Notes: generated by a model from the letters alone, not told the origin. DNA of 64,000 nucleotides from Tenericutes bacterium RIFOXYA12_FULL_35_10 (GCA_001830045.1 MIDA01000105.1:24487-88486), one strand, 5' to 3'. Counted from the first letter of the stretch, positions 8,338 through 18,257 are shown. A program made the numbers and translations.

Positions 8338-10041
8338 ATGACGATTGCACTAGCAGGTATTGGAGAGAACATTATGTTCGTCTTTGGGGGACTCGCATTA
8401 TTTCTTTTCGGGATCAATTTGATGAGTGATTCACTGAAGGCTGCAGCTGGACGTAAATTAAAATCGATAATTGAGAAAGCAACCAATACACCACTAAAAG
8501 GTATTTTGGTAGGGATTTTCTTAACCGTCTTAATTCAATCTTCTTCAGGAACAACTGCGTTAACGATTGGTTTACTTAGAGCAGGACTGATGACATTACC
8601 GCAATCTGTTGGTATTATTATGGGTGCAAACATCGGGACAACCGTGACTGCATTTATTATTGGTTTACCGATTGCGAAATTCGGTTATGTCTTTTTAGGT
8701 ATTGGTGTGATCATGTCATTTATTGGTAAGAAGAAGATCCATCATTTTGGTGGCGTTCTTGCTGGTCTTGGTATGTTATTCGTTGGCCTTGAAGTCATGG
8801 GTGGCGGTCTTAAGCCACTCGCAAGCACACCTGAAGCAGAACAGATGTTTGCAGTCTTCTCACAAAATTGGTTCTTAGGAACGATTTTTGGTACCGTCTT
8901 TACAGCGGTTGTTCAATCATCTTCTGCAGCCATTGGTATTTTAGAAAAACTTTATGCACTGAATGCTGAAGGTATTGATACGATTACATTAGCTGGTGCT
9001 ATTCCGATTTTGCTTGGTGCAAACATCGGAACAACCATTACAGCGTTCTTAGCATCACTTGGTGGTAATACAGAATCCAAACGTGCCGCATTTGTTCACG
9101 TCTTGTTCAACGTCTTAATGACCGTTGTCTTCTTAATTGTTTTAGCACCGTATCGTTTATTTATCATATGGTTCGAAGAAACATTCTTAGTCAGATACTC
9201 AATGATTTCGATCGCATTCGCCCATGCGTTCCAAAACATTACGATGACCATCATCTTGTATTTCTTTATTAAACAAATGATTGCTGCTGCGAAATTTGTT
9301 GTTAAGGATAAAGAGAAAAAACATATTCCAGATGATATGTTTGACGAAAAACTGATTTCAGAATCACCCATGTTAGCTTTAGAAGTTGCAAAACGTGGAA
9401 TTCTTTCCATGGGTGCGGTGATTAAAGAGTATTTTGACATCGTTAAAAACTATAGTTTTAAAGAAGAAGATCATTATGTTGAAGAAGGGTATACGTTAGA
9501 GATGATCACGGATACCTATGACATGAAACTCCATGACTACCTCATTAAAATTTCGATGGCTGGATTAGAGAAAGAAGATTCTGCAAAACTTTCAAGAGAC
9601 TTAGATACCATTAAAGACTTTGAACGTATCGGTGACCACTTAACAAACGTTTTAGAGTTTTTCAAAGAAAGATATGAAGAAAATCAACTTTTATCAGAAG
9701 AAGGTAAAAAAGATTTAAACATGATGTTTGAAGTCTTAGATCAAATGTTAACAGCAACACTCGAAAGTTTCAAAAACCAAGATGTTGAACTCGCTCAAAA
9801 AGTTGTTAAAATGGAAGATGTCGTCGATGAACTCGAAGAAAAATGCCGTTTTAGATATATTGAAAGACTAAAGAACCAAGAAGTGAAGTTTGTGAAAGCA
9901 GCGAACTATCCCGACATTTTAGCAAACCTTGAACGTATCGGTGACCATTTAATGAACATCGTAAGTTCTGTCATTGAACCCATGTATGTTCCACAAAGTG
10001 TGATTGTTCCTAAACCTCACGAAATAGATAAAGATATTTAA
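8338..10041 (+). CDS. Na/Pi-cotransporter family protein with PhoU-like domain
   Basis: A 567-residue inner-membrane protein of the NptA/YjbB (Na_Pi_cotrans) family. The duplicated membrane core carries two QSSS motifs, near residues 66-69 and 193-196, each followed by a GANIGTT repeat, which are hallmarks of the fold. A cytoplasmic C-terminal half (about 340-540) contains two PhoU-type segments with the repeated motif ERIGDHL. It likely imports or exports phosphate with sodium. The start follows AGGAGG. It heads an operon with uvrB (20 bp away) and an SGNH hydrolase. No clear promoter was found in the 66 bp before it. Confidence 0.9.
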   Translation: MTIALAGIGENIMFVFGGLALFLFGINLMSDSLKAAAGRKLKSIIEKATNTPLKGILVGIFLTVLIQSSSGTTALTIGLLRAGLMTLPQSVGIIMGANIGTTVTAFIIGLPIAKFGYVFLGIGVIMSFIGKKKIHHFGGVLAGLGMLFVGLEVMGGGLKPLASTPEAEQMFAVFSQNWFLGTIFGTVFTAVVQSSSAAIGILEKLYALNAEGIDTITLAGAIPILLGANIGTTITAFLASLGGNTESKRAAFVHVLFNVLMTVVFLIVLAPYRLFIIWFEETFLVRYSMISIAFAHAFQNITMTIILYFFIKQMIAAAKFVVKDKEKKHIPDDMFDEKLISESPMLALEVAKRGILSMGAVIKEYFDIVKNYSFKEEDHYVEEGYTLEMITDTYDMKLHDYLIKISMAGLEKEDSAKLSRDLDTIKDFERIGDHLTNVLEFFKERYEENQLLSEEGKKDLNMMFEVLDQMLTATLESFKNQDVELAQKVVKMEDVVDELEEKCRFRYIERLKNQEVKFVKAANYPDILANLERIGDHLMNIVSSVIEPMYVPQSVIVPKPHEIDKDI

Positions 10042-10061
10042 ATAAAAAAGGAAGTGGTTTA

Positions 10062-12017
10062 ATGTTTGAACTTAAAGCACCCTATACACCTAAAGGGGAT
10101 CAGATTAAAGCGATTGAAACGTTAAAAAATAACATGAATCGTGGAATCAAAGAACAAATTCTTTTGGGTGCAACAGGTACAGGTAAAACATATACCATGG
10201 CCAACATGATTCAACAGTTACAAAAGAAAACCCTTATTCTCGCCCCAAACAAGACCTTAGCCGGTCAGCTTTATGGCGAGCTTAAGGCTTTTTTTCCTAA
10301 CAATCGCGTGGAATACTTCATTTCATATTATGATTATTATCAACCTGAAGCTTATGTTGTCTCATCAGATACCTACATTGAAAAAGATTCATCGATCAAT
10401 GATGAAATTGATGAGATGAGACATGCAGCAACCTCTTCACTATTAGATCGTGATGATGTGATTGTTGTCGCATCCGTTTCATGTATTTACGGGATTGGTG
10501 ATCCAGATGATTACAAGAAGGCGATGCTTTTTGTACGTTCTGGTGACTTATATGGAAGAGATCATTTAATTAATAAGTTAGTCGAACTTACGTATCAGAG
10601 AAATGATATCGATTTTCATCGTGGAACGTTTAGAGTCCGAGGTGACTCCATTGAAGTCATTCCTGCATATGAACGTGCCCAAGGTATTCGTATATCGTTT
10701 TTTGGTGATGAAGTCGAAGAGATCAAACGTTTTGATGTCTTGACAGGCCAAGCTTTGGAAACTTTAACCTATATCACCATCTTCCCAGCAACACACTTTA
10801 TGACCGATAAAGATAAACTACAAGAATCAATTAGAAGAATCAAGAACGAACTCCAGGAACAAATCGCTTATTTTAAAGGAGAAAATCTTCTTTTAGAAGC
10901 ACAGCGTATTGAACAGAGAACGAAATATGATATTGAAATGCTAGAAGAAATAGGCATGTGTAGTGGTATTGAAAACTACTCAAGACATCTATCACTACGT
11001 GAAGCTGGTGAAACACCAGCTACACTTGTTGATTTCTTTGGTGATGATTTTTTACTGATTATTGATGAATCTCACGTGACCGTTCCTCAAGTAAGAGGGA
11101 TGTATAACGGGGATAGATCTCGTAAAATGACACTCGTTAATTACGGATTTCGCCTACCTTCAGCATTAGATAACCGTCCTTTAAAGTTTGAAGAGTTTGA
11201 AGCTAAAATGGATAAAGTCATTTATCTGTCAGCAACCCCAGGTGCTTATGAACTTGAAAAGGGAATTCCAATTGTTGAACAAATCATTCGTCCAACGTAT
11301 CTACTCGATCCTGAGATTGAGATTAGATCAACCAAGGGTCAGATGGACGATCTTTATTTTGAAATTAAAAAGAGAGTACAAGCAAATGAGCGTGTACTTG
11401 TGACAACTTTAACCATTAGAATGTCTGAAGATTTAACAGCTTATTTTAAACAACTAGGGATGAAAGTCGCTTATTTACACAGTGAGATAAAGTCTTTAGA
11501 ACGTATTACCATCTTAAGAGATTTAAGACTAGGAAAATATGACTGTTTAATTGGGATTAACCTACTCAGAGAAGGTCTCGACTTACCTGAGGTTTCTTTA
11601 GTTGCGATTTTGGATGCTGATAAACAAGGTTTCTTAAGAAGTGAGAGAAGTTTAATTCAAACCATTGGACGTGCAGCAAGAAACTTAAATGGTAAAGTTA
11701 TCATGTATGCAGATAGCATTTCGGATGCGATGACATACGCGATGAAAGAAACTGAACGAAGAAGAGCAATGCAACTCAAGTTTAATGTAGAAAATAATGT
11801 GACACCTGTAACCATTCAAAAAGAAATCAGAGATAAGATTAGTATTAAAGAAGATGTCATCGAAGAGCCTAAGGATTATCAAAAACTCACGAAGAAAGAT
11901 CGTGAGAAGATGATCAAGGATTTTGAAAATGAAATGAAATTAGCAGCCAAGAATTTAAACTTTGAAAGAGCTGTAGAACTCAGAGATTTAATCTTTGAAC
12001 TGAAAGCTGAGGAGTAA
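10062..12017 (+). CDS. uvrB: Excinuclease ABC subunit B
   Basis: A 651-residue damage-verification helicase of nucleotide excision repair. It works in the cytosol with UvrA and UvrC, neither of which is in this window. Walker A GATGTGKT is near residue 36, the beta-hairpin region [11 protein letters not shown] near 90, and a DEAD-like IIDESH near 333. Helicase motifs GLDLPEVSL and QTIGRAARN follow, and a C-terminal UVR motif ([11 protein letters not shown]) is present. Length is normal for the family. The start ATG sits behind GGAAGTGG. It is the second gene of the Na/Pi-uvrB-SGNH operon, and the next gene begins two bases after its stop. Confidence 0.97.
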   Translation: MFELKAPYTPKGDQIKAIETLKNNMNRGIKEQILLGATGTGKTYTMANMIQQLQKKTLILAPNKTLAGQLYGELKAFFPNNRVEYFISYYDYYQPEAYVVSSDTYIEKDSSINDEIDEMRHAATSSLLDRDDVIVVASVSCIYGIGDPDDYKKAMLFVRSGDLYGRDHLINKLVELTYQRNDIDFHRGTFRVRGDSIEVIPAYERAQGIRISFFGDEVEEIKRFDVLTGQALETLTYITIFPATHFMTDKDKLQESIRRIKNELQEQIAYFKGENLLLEAQRIEQRTKYDIEMLEEIGMCSGIENYSRHLSLREAGETPATLVDFFGDDFLLIIDESHVTVPQVRGMYNGDRSRKMTLVNYGFRLPSALDNRPLKFEEFEAKMDKVIYLSATPGAYELEKGIPIVEQIIRPTYLLDPEIEIRSTKGQMDDLYFEIKKRVQANERVLVTTLTIRMSEDLTAYFKQLGMKVAYLHSEIKSLERITILRDLRLGKYDCLIGINLLREGLDLPEVSLVAILDADKQGFLRSERSLIQTIGRAARNLNGKVIMYADSISDAMTYAMKETERRRAMQLKFNVENNVTPVTIQKEIRDKISIKEDVIEEPKDYQKLTKKDREKMIKDFENEMKLAAKNLNFERAVELRDLIFELKAEE

Positions 12018-12018
12018 G

Positions 12019-12627
12019 ATGTCAAACGATCAAACGTTGATGAAAGCAATCATTAAAGCTGACTATACGCGGAGGGTGAAAACCTTCCGCGCTTTACCCA
12101 TTGAAGGAAAAGATATTATGATCGGTGATTCAATGATTGCTTATTTAAATTTGAATCATGTTGGATTTTCTGATTGGATCAATATGGGTATTGCTGGTGA
12201 TACGACAGATGGGGTGTTAGACCGCTTGGATGCAGTCATTAGACAACGTCCTAGCAAGGTTGTTCTATCCATTGGTTCAAATGATTTAGTTCTAACATCA
12301 TATACAACAGATGAAATTATCAACAATATTAAAAGAATTTCCGATATATTATCATCATATGCTGCGGTCTATCTTTTAACGTTAACGCCTGTTAATGAAC
12401 GAGATCCTAAAGCAGTTCATGCATATATTGCTGGTAGAAAAAATAAAGATATCTTTGAAATCAATGAAAAACTCAAAGACCATTTTTCACGACAACTCAT
12501 TGATACATGTACGCCTTTGTTAAATCAGGAAAACCGATTAGACCTCGCTTACTCAAAAGATGGCATTCATTTAAATGAAGAAGGCTACAAAGTTTTTATC
12601 AAAACCATTCAAAACGCTCTTGTATAA
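12019..12627 (+). CDS. SGNH/GDSL-type hydrolase
   Basis: A 202-residue esterase-like protein. The four SGNH blocks are visible: GDSM near residue 37 (Ser nucleophile), NMGIAGDT (Gly), GSNDL (Asn) and DGIHLN (Asp-His dyad) near the C-terminus. No signal peptide or transmembrane segment is seen, so it is probably cytosolic. Its RBS (GAGGAGT) lies inside the end of uvrB and the genes are two bases apart, so translation is coupled. The substrate, for example an acyl ester of lipid or sugar, cannot be told from sequence. The start of the next transcript's promoter lies over its last codons. Confidence 0.85.
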   Translation: MSNDQTLMKAIIKADYTRRVKTFRALPIEGKDIMIGDSMIAYLNLNHVGFSDWINMGIAGDTTDGVLDRLDAVIRQRPSKVVLSIGSNDLVLTSYTTDEIINNIKRISDILSSYAAVYLLTLTPVNERDPKAVHAYIAGRKNKDIFEINEKLKDHFSRQLIDTCTPLLNQENRLDLAYSKDGIHLNEEGYKVFIKTIQNALV

Positions 12628-12648
12628 ATGTCTTATAAATGTTATCAT
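12620..12648 (+). promoter_or_regulatory. Promoter of the zinc-motif membrane protein gene
   Basis: TTGTAT, 17 bp, TATCAT. The -35 overlaps the stop region of the SGNH hydrolase. Confidence 0.7.
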
Positions 12649-12682
12649 AAAGCCATATATTCACATTGGAGGGTTATACAAA

Positions 12683-13591
12683 ATGAAGTTAGAAGTAGTC
12701 GCACAGAAGTTGGGTCTGTCTTTTGAACATGGTGTTCCAAGTGGACAGATCAGAGGGTATAATTACGATGTCGTGAATGTTTCAATCGACACATTCGTTA
12801 AAGTTCCTATGATGACATTCGTCTTTGAAAGAACACTCACAAAAGAAGAAACAAAAACGATTCAAAAAGCTGTAGGTATGCAACAAATTCGTATTGAATC
12901 TGTTGGTTTGAACAACAATGCAGTGATCATTATGTTTAGACACGGCATTAAGAACTCTGATAAACATCAAGCTTTCTTAGAAAAGATTGCTGATGCATTT
13001 AAAGAACTTGGTTTAAAATCTTTAAATCATTGTCCATTCTGCGGTAATGAAGATACAGATTCCATTCGCGTGATTAAGGGTTCAGTCATTAAAGTTCATG
13101 ATGCATGTGCGAAGAGTTTCTATCAAGAATTAACAGCACGTGTTGAAGAAGAGGAAAAATCAAATGACAACATGGGTAAGAGCTTAGTCTTTGCAGTATT
13201 AGGAGCTGTTGTTGGTATGATTCCAACCTTCGTATCCATCGTATTCTTCCAATACATGTTTGCACTTCTTTACGCACTTATTCCACTGGCATCCTTTTAT
13301 GGATATAAGTATGGAAAAGCACCAAAGAAATCTTGGGTTCCCATTGCTGTATCTGTGATTTCACTCATCTTAGTTTTAGCACTTCATTTCTGGTTATACA
13401 ATGCGATTGCAGTTGAAGAAGGTGTAACACTCTCTTATGCGATGGGTATCGAAGAATTTAGCAGTGCTTTCTATTCTGACTTAATGACAAGCCTTCTCTT
13501 CTTAGCGATTGGTATTTGGATTTCTTGGCGTCAAATGTATAAACAAACAACAGGCGCTATCAAGAAGAGTTTTTCTGGATTAAATAAGTAA
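12683..13591 (+). CDS. Membrane protein of unknown function with zinc-ribbon-like motif
   Basis: A 302-residue protein I do not recognise. A soluble N-terminal part of about 160 residues includes CPFCGN and, some 20 residues later, VHDAC, which could bind a metal. It is followed by an acidic linker (EEEEK) and about four hydrophobic helices covering roughly residues 170-285, then a basic C-terminus. The start ATG 12683 follows GGAGGG with good spacing. An in-frame ATG at 12575 would begin inside the preceding gene and upstream of the promoter, so it is rejected. The gene is monocistronic between its own promoter and a strong terminator. Function unknown. Confidence 0.75.
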   Translation: MKLEVVAQKLGLSFEHGVPSGQIRGYNYDVVNVSIDTFVKVPMMTFVFERTLTKEETKTIQKAVGMQQIRIESVGLNNNAVIIMFRHGIKNSDKHQAFLEKIADAFKELGLKSLNHCPFCGNEDTDSIRVIKGSVIKVHDACAKSFYQELTARVEEEEKSNDNMGKSLVFAVLGAVVGMIPTFVSIVFFQYMFALLYALIPLASFYGYKYGKAPKKSWVPIAVSVISLILVLALHFWLYNAIAVEEGVTLSYAMGIEEFSSAFYSDLMTSLLFLAIGIWISWRQMYKQTTGAIKKSFSGLNK

Positions 13592-13597
13592 TCTTAT

Positions 13598-13626
13598 AAA
13601 ACCACAGCGATGTGGTTTTCTTTTTT
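13598..13626 (+). terminator. Terminator after 12683-13591
   Basis: A perfect 9-bp stem AAAACCACA/TGTGGTTTT with a GCGA (GNRA) loop and a C-interrupted T tract. Confidence 0.9.
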
Positions 13627-13669
13627 AAAGACATCTTTCTAAAGAAAAACCATCGTTTATGGTATGATA

Positions 13670-13678
13670 ATCATGGAG
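13670..13678 (+). promoter_or_regulatory. Extended -10 of the Sel1-repeat gene
   Basis: TGGTATGAT is an extended -10 (TGn plus TATGAT) nine bases before the start codon. No good -35 is seen. The leader would be very short. Confidence 0.45.
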
Positions 13679-13686
13679 TTGATTTT

Positions 13687-14949
13687 ATGAATGCACAAAC
13701 ACATTATCAAGCAGGATTAGGTAATTATATTTTAAATACACCTAAGAAAAACATTATGGTTGCGATTGAACACTTTAGTCAAGCAGTCGCATTAGGACAT
13801 GCAGATGCCCATTATTTTTTAGGTCGTTTTTACGGATTAGGCGATGGGATCTCCATCGACTTTGGGAAAGCAAAAGAACATTATGAAAAAGGCTATGCTT
13901 TAGGGTCCTATAAATGCGGTTATGCCATAGGTTTAATGTATCATTCAGGTATGGGTGTTGAAAAAGATGAAGATTTAGCAAAATCTTATTTCAATCAAAA
14001 TTACGATATTTTATTATCTGAAGCGGAAGCAAAAGATCCAGTGAGTATGCATATTTTAGGGACTTACTTTTATTATGGTTTTTCAGTACAACGTTATATC
14101 TTTAAAGCAATGGAATGGTTTATTAAAGCATCTGAATTAGGCTATAGTGATTCACAATATATGCTTGGTATGATTTATGAAACGATCAGTCATGAAGATA
14201 ACGAAAAAGAAAAAGCGAGTCATTATTATGAACTTGCTGCTAAGCAAGATCATCCTTATGCCCTCTACGCTCTTGGCATTAATGCATTAGAAGAAGAAAG
14301 ATTTAAAGATGCAGTCTTCTATTTAGAAAGAGCAGCTAACCAACAATATGTGTTAGCAGCGTATACACTAGCCATGTATTACCACGAGAAAGAACCGAAG
14401 TATCCTTTAAAAGCTTTTGAATGGTTTATGGTAGCAGCTAAACAAAATCATACGGAATCTGAATATTATGTCGGTCTTTACTATCAAAATGCTAAAGGTG
14501 TTCCACAGAGCATTGAACAAGCGATTCATTGGTATGAAAGAGCAGCGTTAAAGAAGAATAAGAATGCACTTTATCATTTAGCGATGATTTTGATCAAACA
14601 AGAAAATAAAGATTATGTCTCAATTGCAAAATTATTAGAATCTGCTGCAAAACTTGATCACCCGAATGCACAATATAATTTAGCAGTCATGCATCAAAAA
14701 GGTGATGGTGTTGAAAAGGATATGCAGAAAGCATTATTCTGGTATGAAAAAGCGTCTGATGCAGGACTTGCGATTGCACAATATAATTTAGGTATGCTTT
14801 ATTTTGAAGGTGCCATTGTACCTAAAGATGAAGTGAAAGCTAAAGAGTTATGGCAGAAAGCAGCTAACCAAGGATTGGAGGCTGCAGTGAAGTTGATGTA
14901 TTCGATTAATAACTATGAAAAACTGCAGAAATCATCATGGCAATCTTAA
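13687..14949 (+). CDS. Sel1-repeat (TPR-like) protein
   Basis: A 420-residue protein built almost wholly of about ten Sel1-like repeats of 33-38 residues. Each shows the A-x2-x-LG-x2-Y...GV-x-(K/Q)D-x3-A-x2-(W/H)(Y/F)-x2-A motif. Such superhelical scaffolds mediate protein-protein contacts. No signal peptide is seen, so it is probably cytosolic. The start ATG 13687 follows TGGAGTTG; the longer in-frame start at 13612 lies within the preceding terminator and is rejected. The gene end overlaps the next gene by 13 bp, so this scaffold and the small membrane protein are co-expressed. The binding partners are unknown. Confidence 0.88.
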   Translation: MNAQTHYQAGLGNYILNTPKKNIMVAIEHFSQAVALGHADAHYFLGRFYGLGDGISIDFGKAKEHYEKGYALGSYKCGYAIGLMYHSGMGVEKDEDLAKSYFNQNYDILLSEAEAKDPVSMHILGTYFYYGFSVQRYIFKAMEWFIKASELGYSDSQYMLGMIYETISHEDNEKEKASHYYELAAKQDHPYALYALGINALEEERFKDAVFYLERAANQQYVLAAYTLAMYYHEKEPKYPLKAFEWFMVAAKQNHTESEYYVGLYYQNAKGVPQSIEQAIHWYERAALKKNKNALYHLAMILIKQENKDYVSIAKLLESAAKLDHPNAQYNLAVMHQKGDGVEKDMQKALFWYEKASDAGLAIAQYNLGMLYFEGAIVPKDEVKAKELWQKAANQGLEAAVKLMYSINNYEKLQKSSWQS

Positions 14950-15215
14950 AGTATAGTTATTTGGTTTTAGGTGTTATCCTTTATGTGTTTATCAATGTTT
15001 TATCGTATACGACAGCATCATTTGCAGGAGATATGGGTATCAAAATCCTTTATAGTGCGATTTCACTCATTTTATTAGTTTTAGACTATGTTATTATCTT
15101 AAAAGCTGAACTCATCTTTAAACGTCCATTTTCATCGTTTACGATGTATACAAAAATCATGTTTTACATTGGCGTCTTTGTGATACCAATGATCAGTTTA
15201 TACTATCAATCATGA
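14937..15215 (+). CDS. Small three-helix membrane protein, unknown
   Basis: A 92-residue, very hydrophobic protein with three predicted membrane helices (about 5-25, 33-55 and 68-90). It overlaps the end of the Sel1 gene and has no clear RBS, which suggests translational coupling. No family is recognised. It may be the membrane partner of the Sel1 scaffold, but only gene linkage supports that. Its stop codon lies inside the terminator stem that follows. Confidence 0.65.
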   Translation: MAILKYSYLVLGVILYVFINVLSYTTASFAGDMGIKILYSAISLILLVLDYVIILKAELIFKRPFSSFTMYTKIMFYIGVFVIPMISLYYQS

Positions 15216-15240
15216 TGCAGATTGCGTCATGATTTTTTTA
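15208..15240 (+). terminator. Terminator of the Sel1 operon
   Basis: An 11-bp stem AATCATGATGC/GCGTCATGATT (one G-T pair), loop AGATT, then seven T. The stem begins five bases before the stop codon of the preceding gene. Confidence 0.9.
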
Positions 15241-15247
15241 TTTTTTC

Positions 15248-15276
15248 TTCACTTTATGTCAAAATAGGCGTATGAT
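15248..15276 (+). promoter_or_regulatory. Putative promoter of the 227-residue membrane protein gene
   Basis: TTCACT, 17 bp, TATGAT, ending 33 bases before the start codon. Confidence 0.5.
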
Positions 15277-15309
15277 GAAACTAATTATGGATGAAAGTGG
15301 GGATATTTC

Positions 15310-15993
15310 ATGAACATCGATTCAAAACAGATCAGTCATTTATTTAGCGTAGCAAGATACATGATTTTTTCGATGATTGGCATTATTTTATTGCAGGTAG
15401 CAGTCTATTTGTTGATGCCACCACCGGATAGTGCAGTTGGTTTTTTTGAACTTTTCCAAGAAAGTACGTTTAAAGGGTTACTTAGTTTAGATTTTCTATA
15501 CCTCATCAATAATGCCTTACTCATCATCATTTATTTAGCTTTTTCAGTGTTTATGATGAAAAGAAAACCTTTGTTAGCAATCATCGCTTTTATCATAAGT
15601 GCGATTGGCATTGCATGCTATTATGCGTCTAATCCGATTTTTGAGTTTTATTTTATAAGTAAGACATATGCCACTGCAACTCCTTTGGAACAGCAAATGT
15701 GGATTACTGTTGGTGAAGGGTTATTAGTTCAATACATTGGAACCGCGTTTATCAGTTATTATATGTTCAATGCGATTGGATTATTTCTTTATGCGATTAT
15801 CTTACTCTTTATGAAAGAAGTCCCAAGAAGGGTCGCCGTGTTTGGTTTTATGTCAGCTATCTTTATGTCAGTTCCATCATCGTTTGGTACATTAGGCTTA
15901 ATCTTTGCATTGTTATCCCTTATTCCTTGGATCATCTTTTGTTTGATGATGGAAAAAGAACTCCGTATCGAGCAAACCATCATGATGCAGTAA
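15310..15993 (+). CDS. Polytopic membrane protein, unknown
   Basis: A 227-residue integral membrane protein with about six hydrophobic helices. A Pro-Pro-x-Asp-Ser loop follows the first helix, and a small charged C-terminus (KELRIEQ) ends it. The general pattern resembles DUF4386-type proteins, but I cannot confirm this. The start ATG follows GTGGGGAT. It is monocistronic, and its terminator is shared with the convergent pepT. No motif for catalysis or transport is seen. Confidence 0.7.
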   Translation: MNIDSKQISHLFSVARYMIFSMIGIILLQVAVYLLMPPPDSAVGFFELFQESTFKGLLSLDFLYLINNALLIIIYLAFSVFMMKRKPLLAIIAFIISAIGIACYYASNPIFEFYFISKTYATATPLEQQMWITVGEGLLVQYIGTAFISYYMFNAIGLFLYAIILLFMKEVPRRVAVFGFMSAIFMSVPSSFGTLGLIFALLSLIPWIIFCLMMEKELRIEQTIMMQ

Positions 15994-16011
15994 TCATTGA
16001 CTATATAAAAT

Positions 16012-16047
16012 AAAAACAGAACGAGATATCATTTTCGTTCTGTTTTT
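16012..16047. terminator. Bidirectional terminator between membrane protein and pepT
   Basis: A perfect 13-bp stem AAAAACAGAACGA/TCGTTCTGTTTTT with a 10-base loop. A and T tracts flank it, so it serves both convergent genes. Confidence 0.92.
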
Positions 16048-16066
16048 TTAATGTGAATAGGATGAT

Positions 16067-17281
16067 TTATAGTTCTGCAGCTAATTTAACAATCTCAATA
16101 AAAATATTGACTGCTTTTTCCATTTGATTGATCGATGCAAACTCCATACGACCATGGAACTGGTAACCACCTGTTCCAATATTTGGACATAATAAACCTT
16201 CATAGGTTAATCTTGCACCATCTGTGCCACCTCTGATGGCTTTATAGAAAGGTGTAACGCCGACGTTTTCAACAGCCTTCTTAGCTAAGTCAACAATATA
16301 CATATGATCTTTAATGACTTCATACATATTGAAGTAAGAATCTTTAATGTTTAATTCAACGGCTTGATAACCATATTTTGAGTTCAGATAGGTTTGAATG
16401 GTTTCAAACTCTTGTTTTTGTTCAGTAAATTTAGCCATATCATGGTTGCGTATAATGTAATGTGCATGCGCATGCTCTACTTCACCTTTTAAACCTGTTA
16501 AATGATTAAATCCTTCATAACCTTCTGTGTATGCGGGATTTTTAAAGGTTGGAAGCATGTTGTGAAACTCCATGGCTAAATGAAGTGCATTGATCATTTT
16601 GTTTTTAGCCGAACCTGGATGAATCGATTTTCCAACAAAATGAACATCCGCAGATGCCGCATTAAAGTTTTCAAATTCGATACCACCAACTTCATCGCCA
16701 TCAGCAGTATACGCAAAATCAGCTTTAAACCAATCATAATTGAAATGATCAGCACCTTCGCCAATTTCTTCATCAGGTGTAAAGCAAATGTAGATGTCAC
16801 CATGTTTGACATCTTTATTCTTTTGGAAGTATTCAGCAACCTCCATGATTTCTGCAACACCACATTTATCATCAGCCCCAAGTAATGTATTACCATCGGT
16901 CACGATAATATCATCACCAATGACTCTTGCTAAACTAGGGTATTGTGCAGGTGCCATACTTAATTGATCATTTAAATGAATGGTTGAACCATCATATTTC
17001 TTGATGATTCTTGGATTGACGTTTAAGCCGGGAGCATCAGGTGATGTATCTACGTGTGCGATTAATCCAATCGCTTTAGCACCTTTCTGATTTCCATCAA
17101 TTTTGGCGTATGTATAACCGAAGTCATCCATAAATGCATCAAGCCCCATCGCTTTTAATTCTTCAACTAACATGCGCGATAAATTCTTTTGTTTTTCTGT
17201 GGAAGGATGGGTGTGTGTCTCATGTGAGGACTGTGTATCCACCTTCACGTAACGTAAGAAACGTTCAACAAGTCGATTCAT
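16067..17281 (-). CDS. pepT: Peptidase T (tripeptide aminopeptidase)
   Basis: A 404-residue M20-family zinc aminopeptidase that removes N-terminal residues from tripeptides in the cytosol. Metal and catalytic residues are visible: HVDTS (His76, Asp78), GADDKCG (Asp137), TPDEEIG (base Glu171 with Glu172), DGDEVGG near 194, and a late QFHGRMEF histidine. The lid domain begins at about 205. Length equals the family norm. The start follows AAGAAGG on the minus strand. The gene is monocistronic with its own promoter and a shared terminator, in line with a peptide-scavenging lifestyle. Confidence 0.96.
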   Translation of the reverse strand: MNRLVERFLRYVKVDTQSSHETHTHPSTEKQKNLSRMLVEELKAMGLDAFMDDFGYTYAKIDGNQKGAKAIGLIAHVDTSPDAPGLNVNPRIIKKYDGSTIHLNDQLSMAPAQYPSLARVIGDDIIVTDGNTLLGADDKCGVAEIMEVAEYFQKNKDVKHGDIYICFTPDEEIGEGADHFNYDWFKADFAYTADGDEVGGIEFENFNAASADVHFVGKSIHPGSAKNKMINALHLAMEFHNMLPTFKNPAYTEGYEGFNHLTGLKGEVEHAHAHYIIRNHDMAKFTEQKQEFETIQTYLNSKYGYQAVELNIKDSYFNMYEVIKDHMYIVDLAKKAVENVGVTPFYKAIRGGTDGARLTYEGLLCPNIGTGGYQFHGRMEFASINQMEKAVNIFIEIVKLAAEL

Positions 17282-17311
17282 AGGTCTACCTTCTTTCTAG
17301 TATCTGTTTAT

Positions 17312-17340
17312 ATTATACGATAAAAATTGATAAAATTGAA
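17312..17340 (-). promoter_or_regulatory. pepT promoter
   Basis: On the minus strand: TTCAAT, 17 bp, TATAAT. Nearby upstream sequence repeats GATAAAA several times (17319-17417), shared between this promoter and the divergent one. Confidence 0.65.
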
Positions 17341-17399
17341 GTCTAGATTGATAAAATGAATATCAAAATTAATTTTTTTAATATTTTTTTAGTTTTTGC

Positions 17400-17427
17400 T
17401 TGACAAATGATAAAAATGCAATATAAT
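17400..17427 (+). promoter_or_regulatory. Strong promoter of the DUF2089/YvlB-like operon
   Basis: TTGACA, 16 bp, TATAAT: both hexamers match the sigma-70/SigA consensus exactly. Confidence 0.88.
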
Positions 17428-17467
17428 TAAGGTAACAATTGAAAATATTAAAGAAGGTGAGTGAAAA

Positions 17468-17821
17468 ATGACAAAAGATGAAGTTTTAACTCAACTGAAT
17501 CAAAAAGAATTGAAACCAAAGAAAGCTTATCAGATGCTTTATCCTAAAGTTAAAATTAGAAAACCAAGACGTGCATCTTTTGTAAAACTCTCGATCAGTG
17601 TTCCAGAATCAAGAGGTGTAACCATCTTCTTGAAGATTCTCTTTTTACTCCCAATCCCCATGTTTATCATCAAGTGGATTGCTAAGCGAAAAGCAGATCA
17701 AGTTGTGAGTGAGCAAATGAACTTAACGACTGGGGAACTGATTGATCTGATTTCAATTCGTGGTGTCAAGGTTGACATCAAGACAGCAACAAAAGAACGT
17801 ATTTTAATTAAAACAATCTAA
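17468..17821 (+). CDS. Small membrane-associated protein with N-terminal SHOCT-like segment
   Basis: A 117-residue protein. The N-terminus (about 1-25) has the pattern of a short helical hairpin, VLTQLNQKELKPKKAYQMLY, like the SHOCT/YvlB N-terminal motif seen in the two genes downstream. A basic stretch follows. A single hydrophobic helix lies around 54-68 (FLKILFLLPIPMFIIKW), then a soluble C-terminus. The start follows AAGGTGAG. It is the first gene of a three-gene operon from a consensus promoter. Membrane anchoring of a regulatory complex is plausible but inferred. Confidence 0.65.
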   Translation: MTKDEVLTQLNQKELKPKKAYQMLYPKVKIRKPRRASFVKLSISVPESRGVTIFLKILFLLPIPMFIIKWIAKRKADQVVSEQMNLTTGELIDLISIRGVKVDIKTATKERILIKTI

Positions 17822-17834
17822 GGAGGAATTACCC

Positions 17835-18257
17835 ATGGAAAAAAATCCCACCGTAAACCCAGTACTAACGACTTGCCCTGTATGTAAACACGAATTACGT
17901 GTTCAAAAATTACATTGTGATCACTGTCACACAACGATTGATGGATCATTTACACTTTCTAAATTCAACTATTTAGAAACAGAAAAACTCTATTTCATTG
18001 AAATATTCATCAAAAATAGAGGAAACATCAAACAAATCGAAAAAGAACTAAACATCAGTTACCCTACTGTTAAGAAAATGCTTGATGAAGTAATTATTGG
18101 TTTAGGTTATTCAATCACTGATGATGATGACATGTTCCAAAAGCAACCAGAAAAAGAAGAACCCGTTCAAAAGAATTTAAAAACGAATATTTTAGAAAGA
18201 ATCGAAAAAGGTGAATTAAGTGTTCAAGATGCACTTGATTTACTCAAAAAGAAATAA
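17835..18257 (+). CDS. DUF2089-family zinc-ribbon/HTH protein
   Basis: A 140-residue protein of the DUF2089 type. An N-terminal zinc ribbon has CPVC and CDHCH (residues about 15-37). A helix-turn-helix segment follows, NIKQIEKELNISYPTVKKML (about 72-91), then an acidic linker. The C-terminus, ILERIEKGELSVQDALDLLK, has the same SHOCT-like hairpin as its neighbours. It is probably a DNA-binding regulator. The start follows AAGGAGG 13 bases after the previous stop. DUF2089 and YvlB-like genes commonly sit together in Firmicutes, which supports a shared envelope-stress role, but this is inference. Confidence 0.82.
   Translation: MEKNPTVNPVLTTCPVCKHELRVQKLHCDHCHTTIDGSFTLSKFNYLETEKLYFIEIFIKNRGNIKQIEKELNISYPTVKKMLDEVIIGLGYSITDDDDMFQKQPEKEEPVQKNLKTNILERIEKGELSVQDALDLLKKK

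Noticed and set aside
12575-12682. Longer N-terminus for the zinc-motif membrane protein
   Set aside because: The in-frame ATG at 12575 lies within the SGNH hydrolase gene and upstream of the promoter at 12620-12648, while ATG 12683 has a strong RBS.
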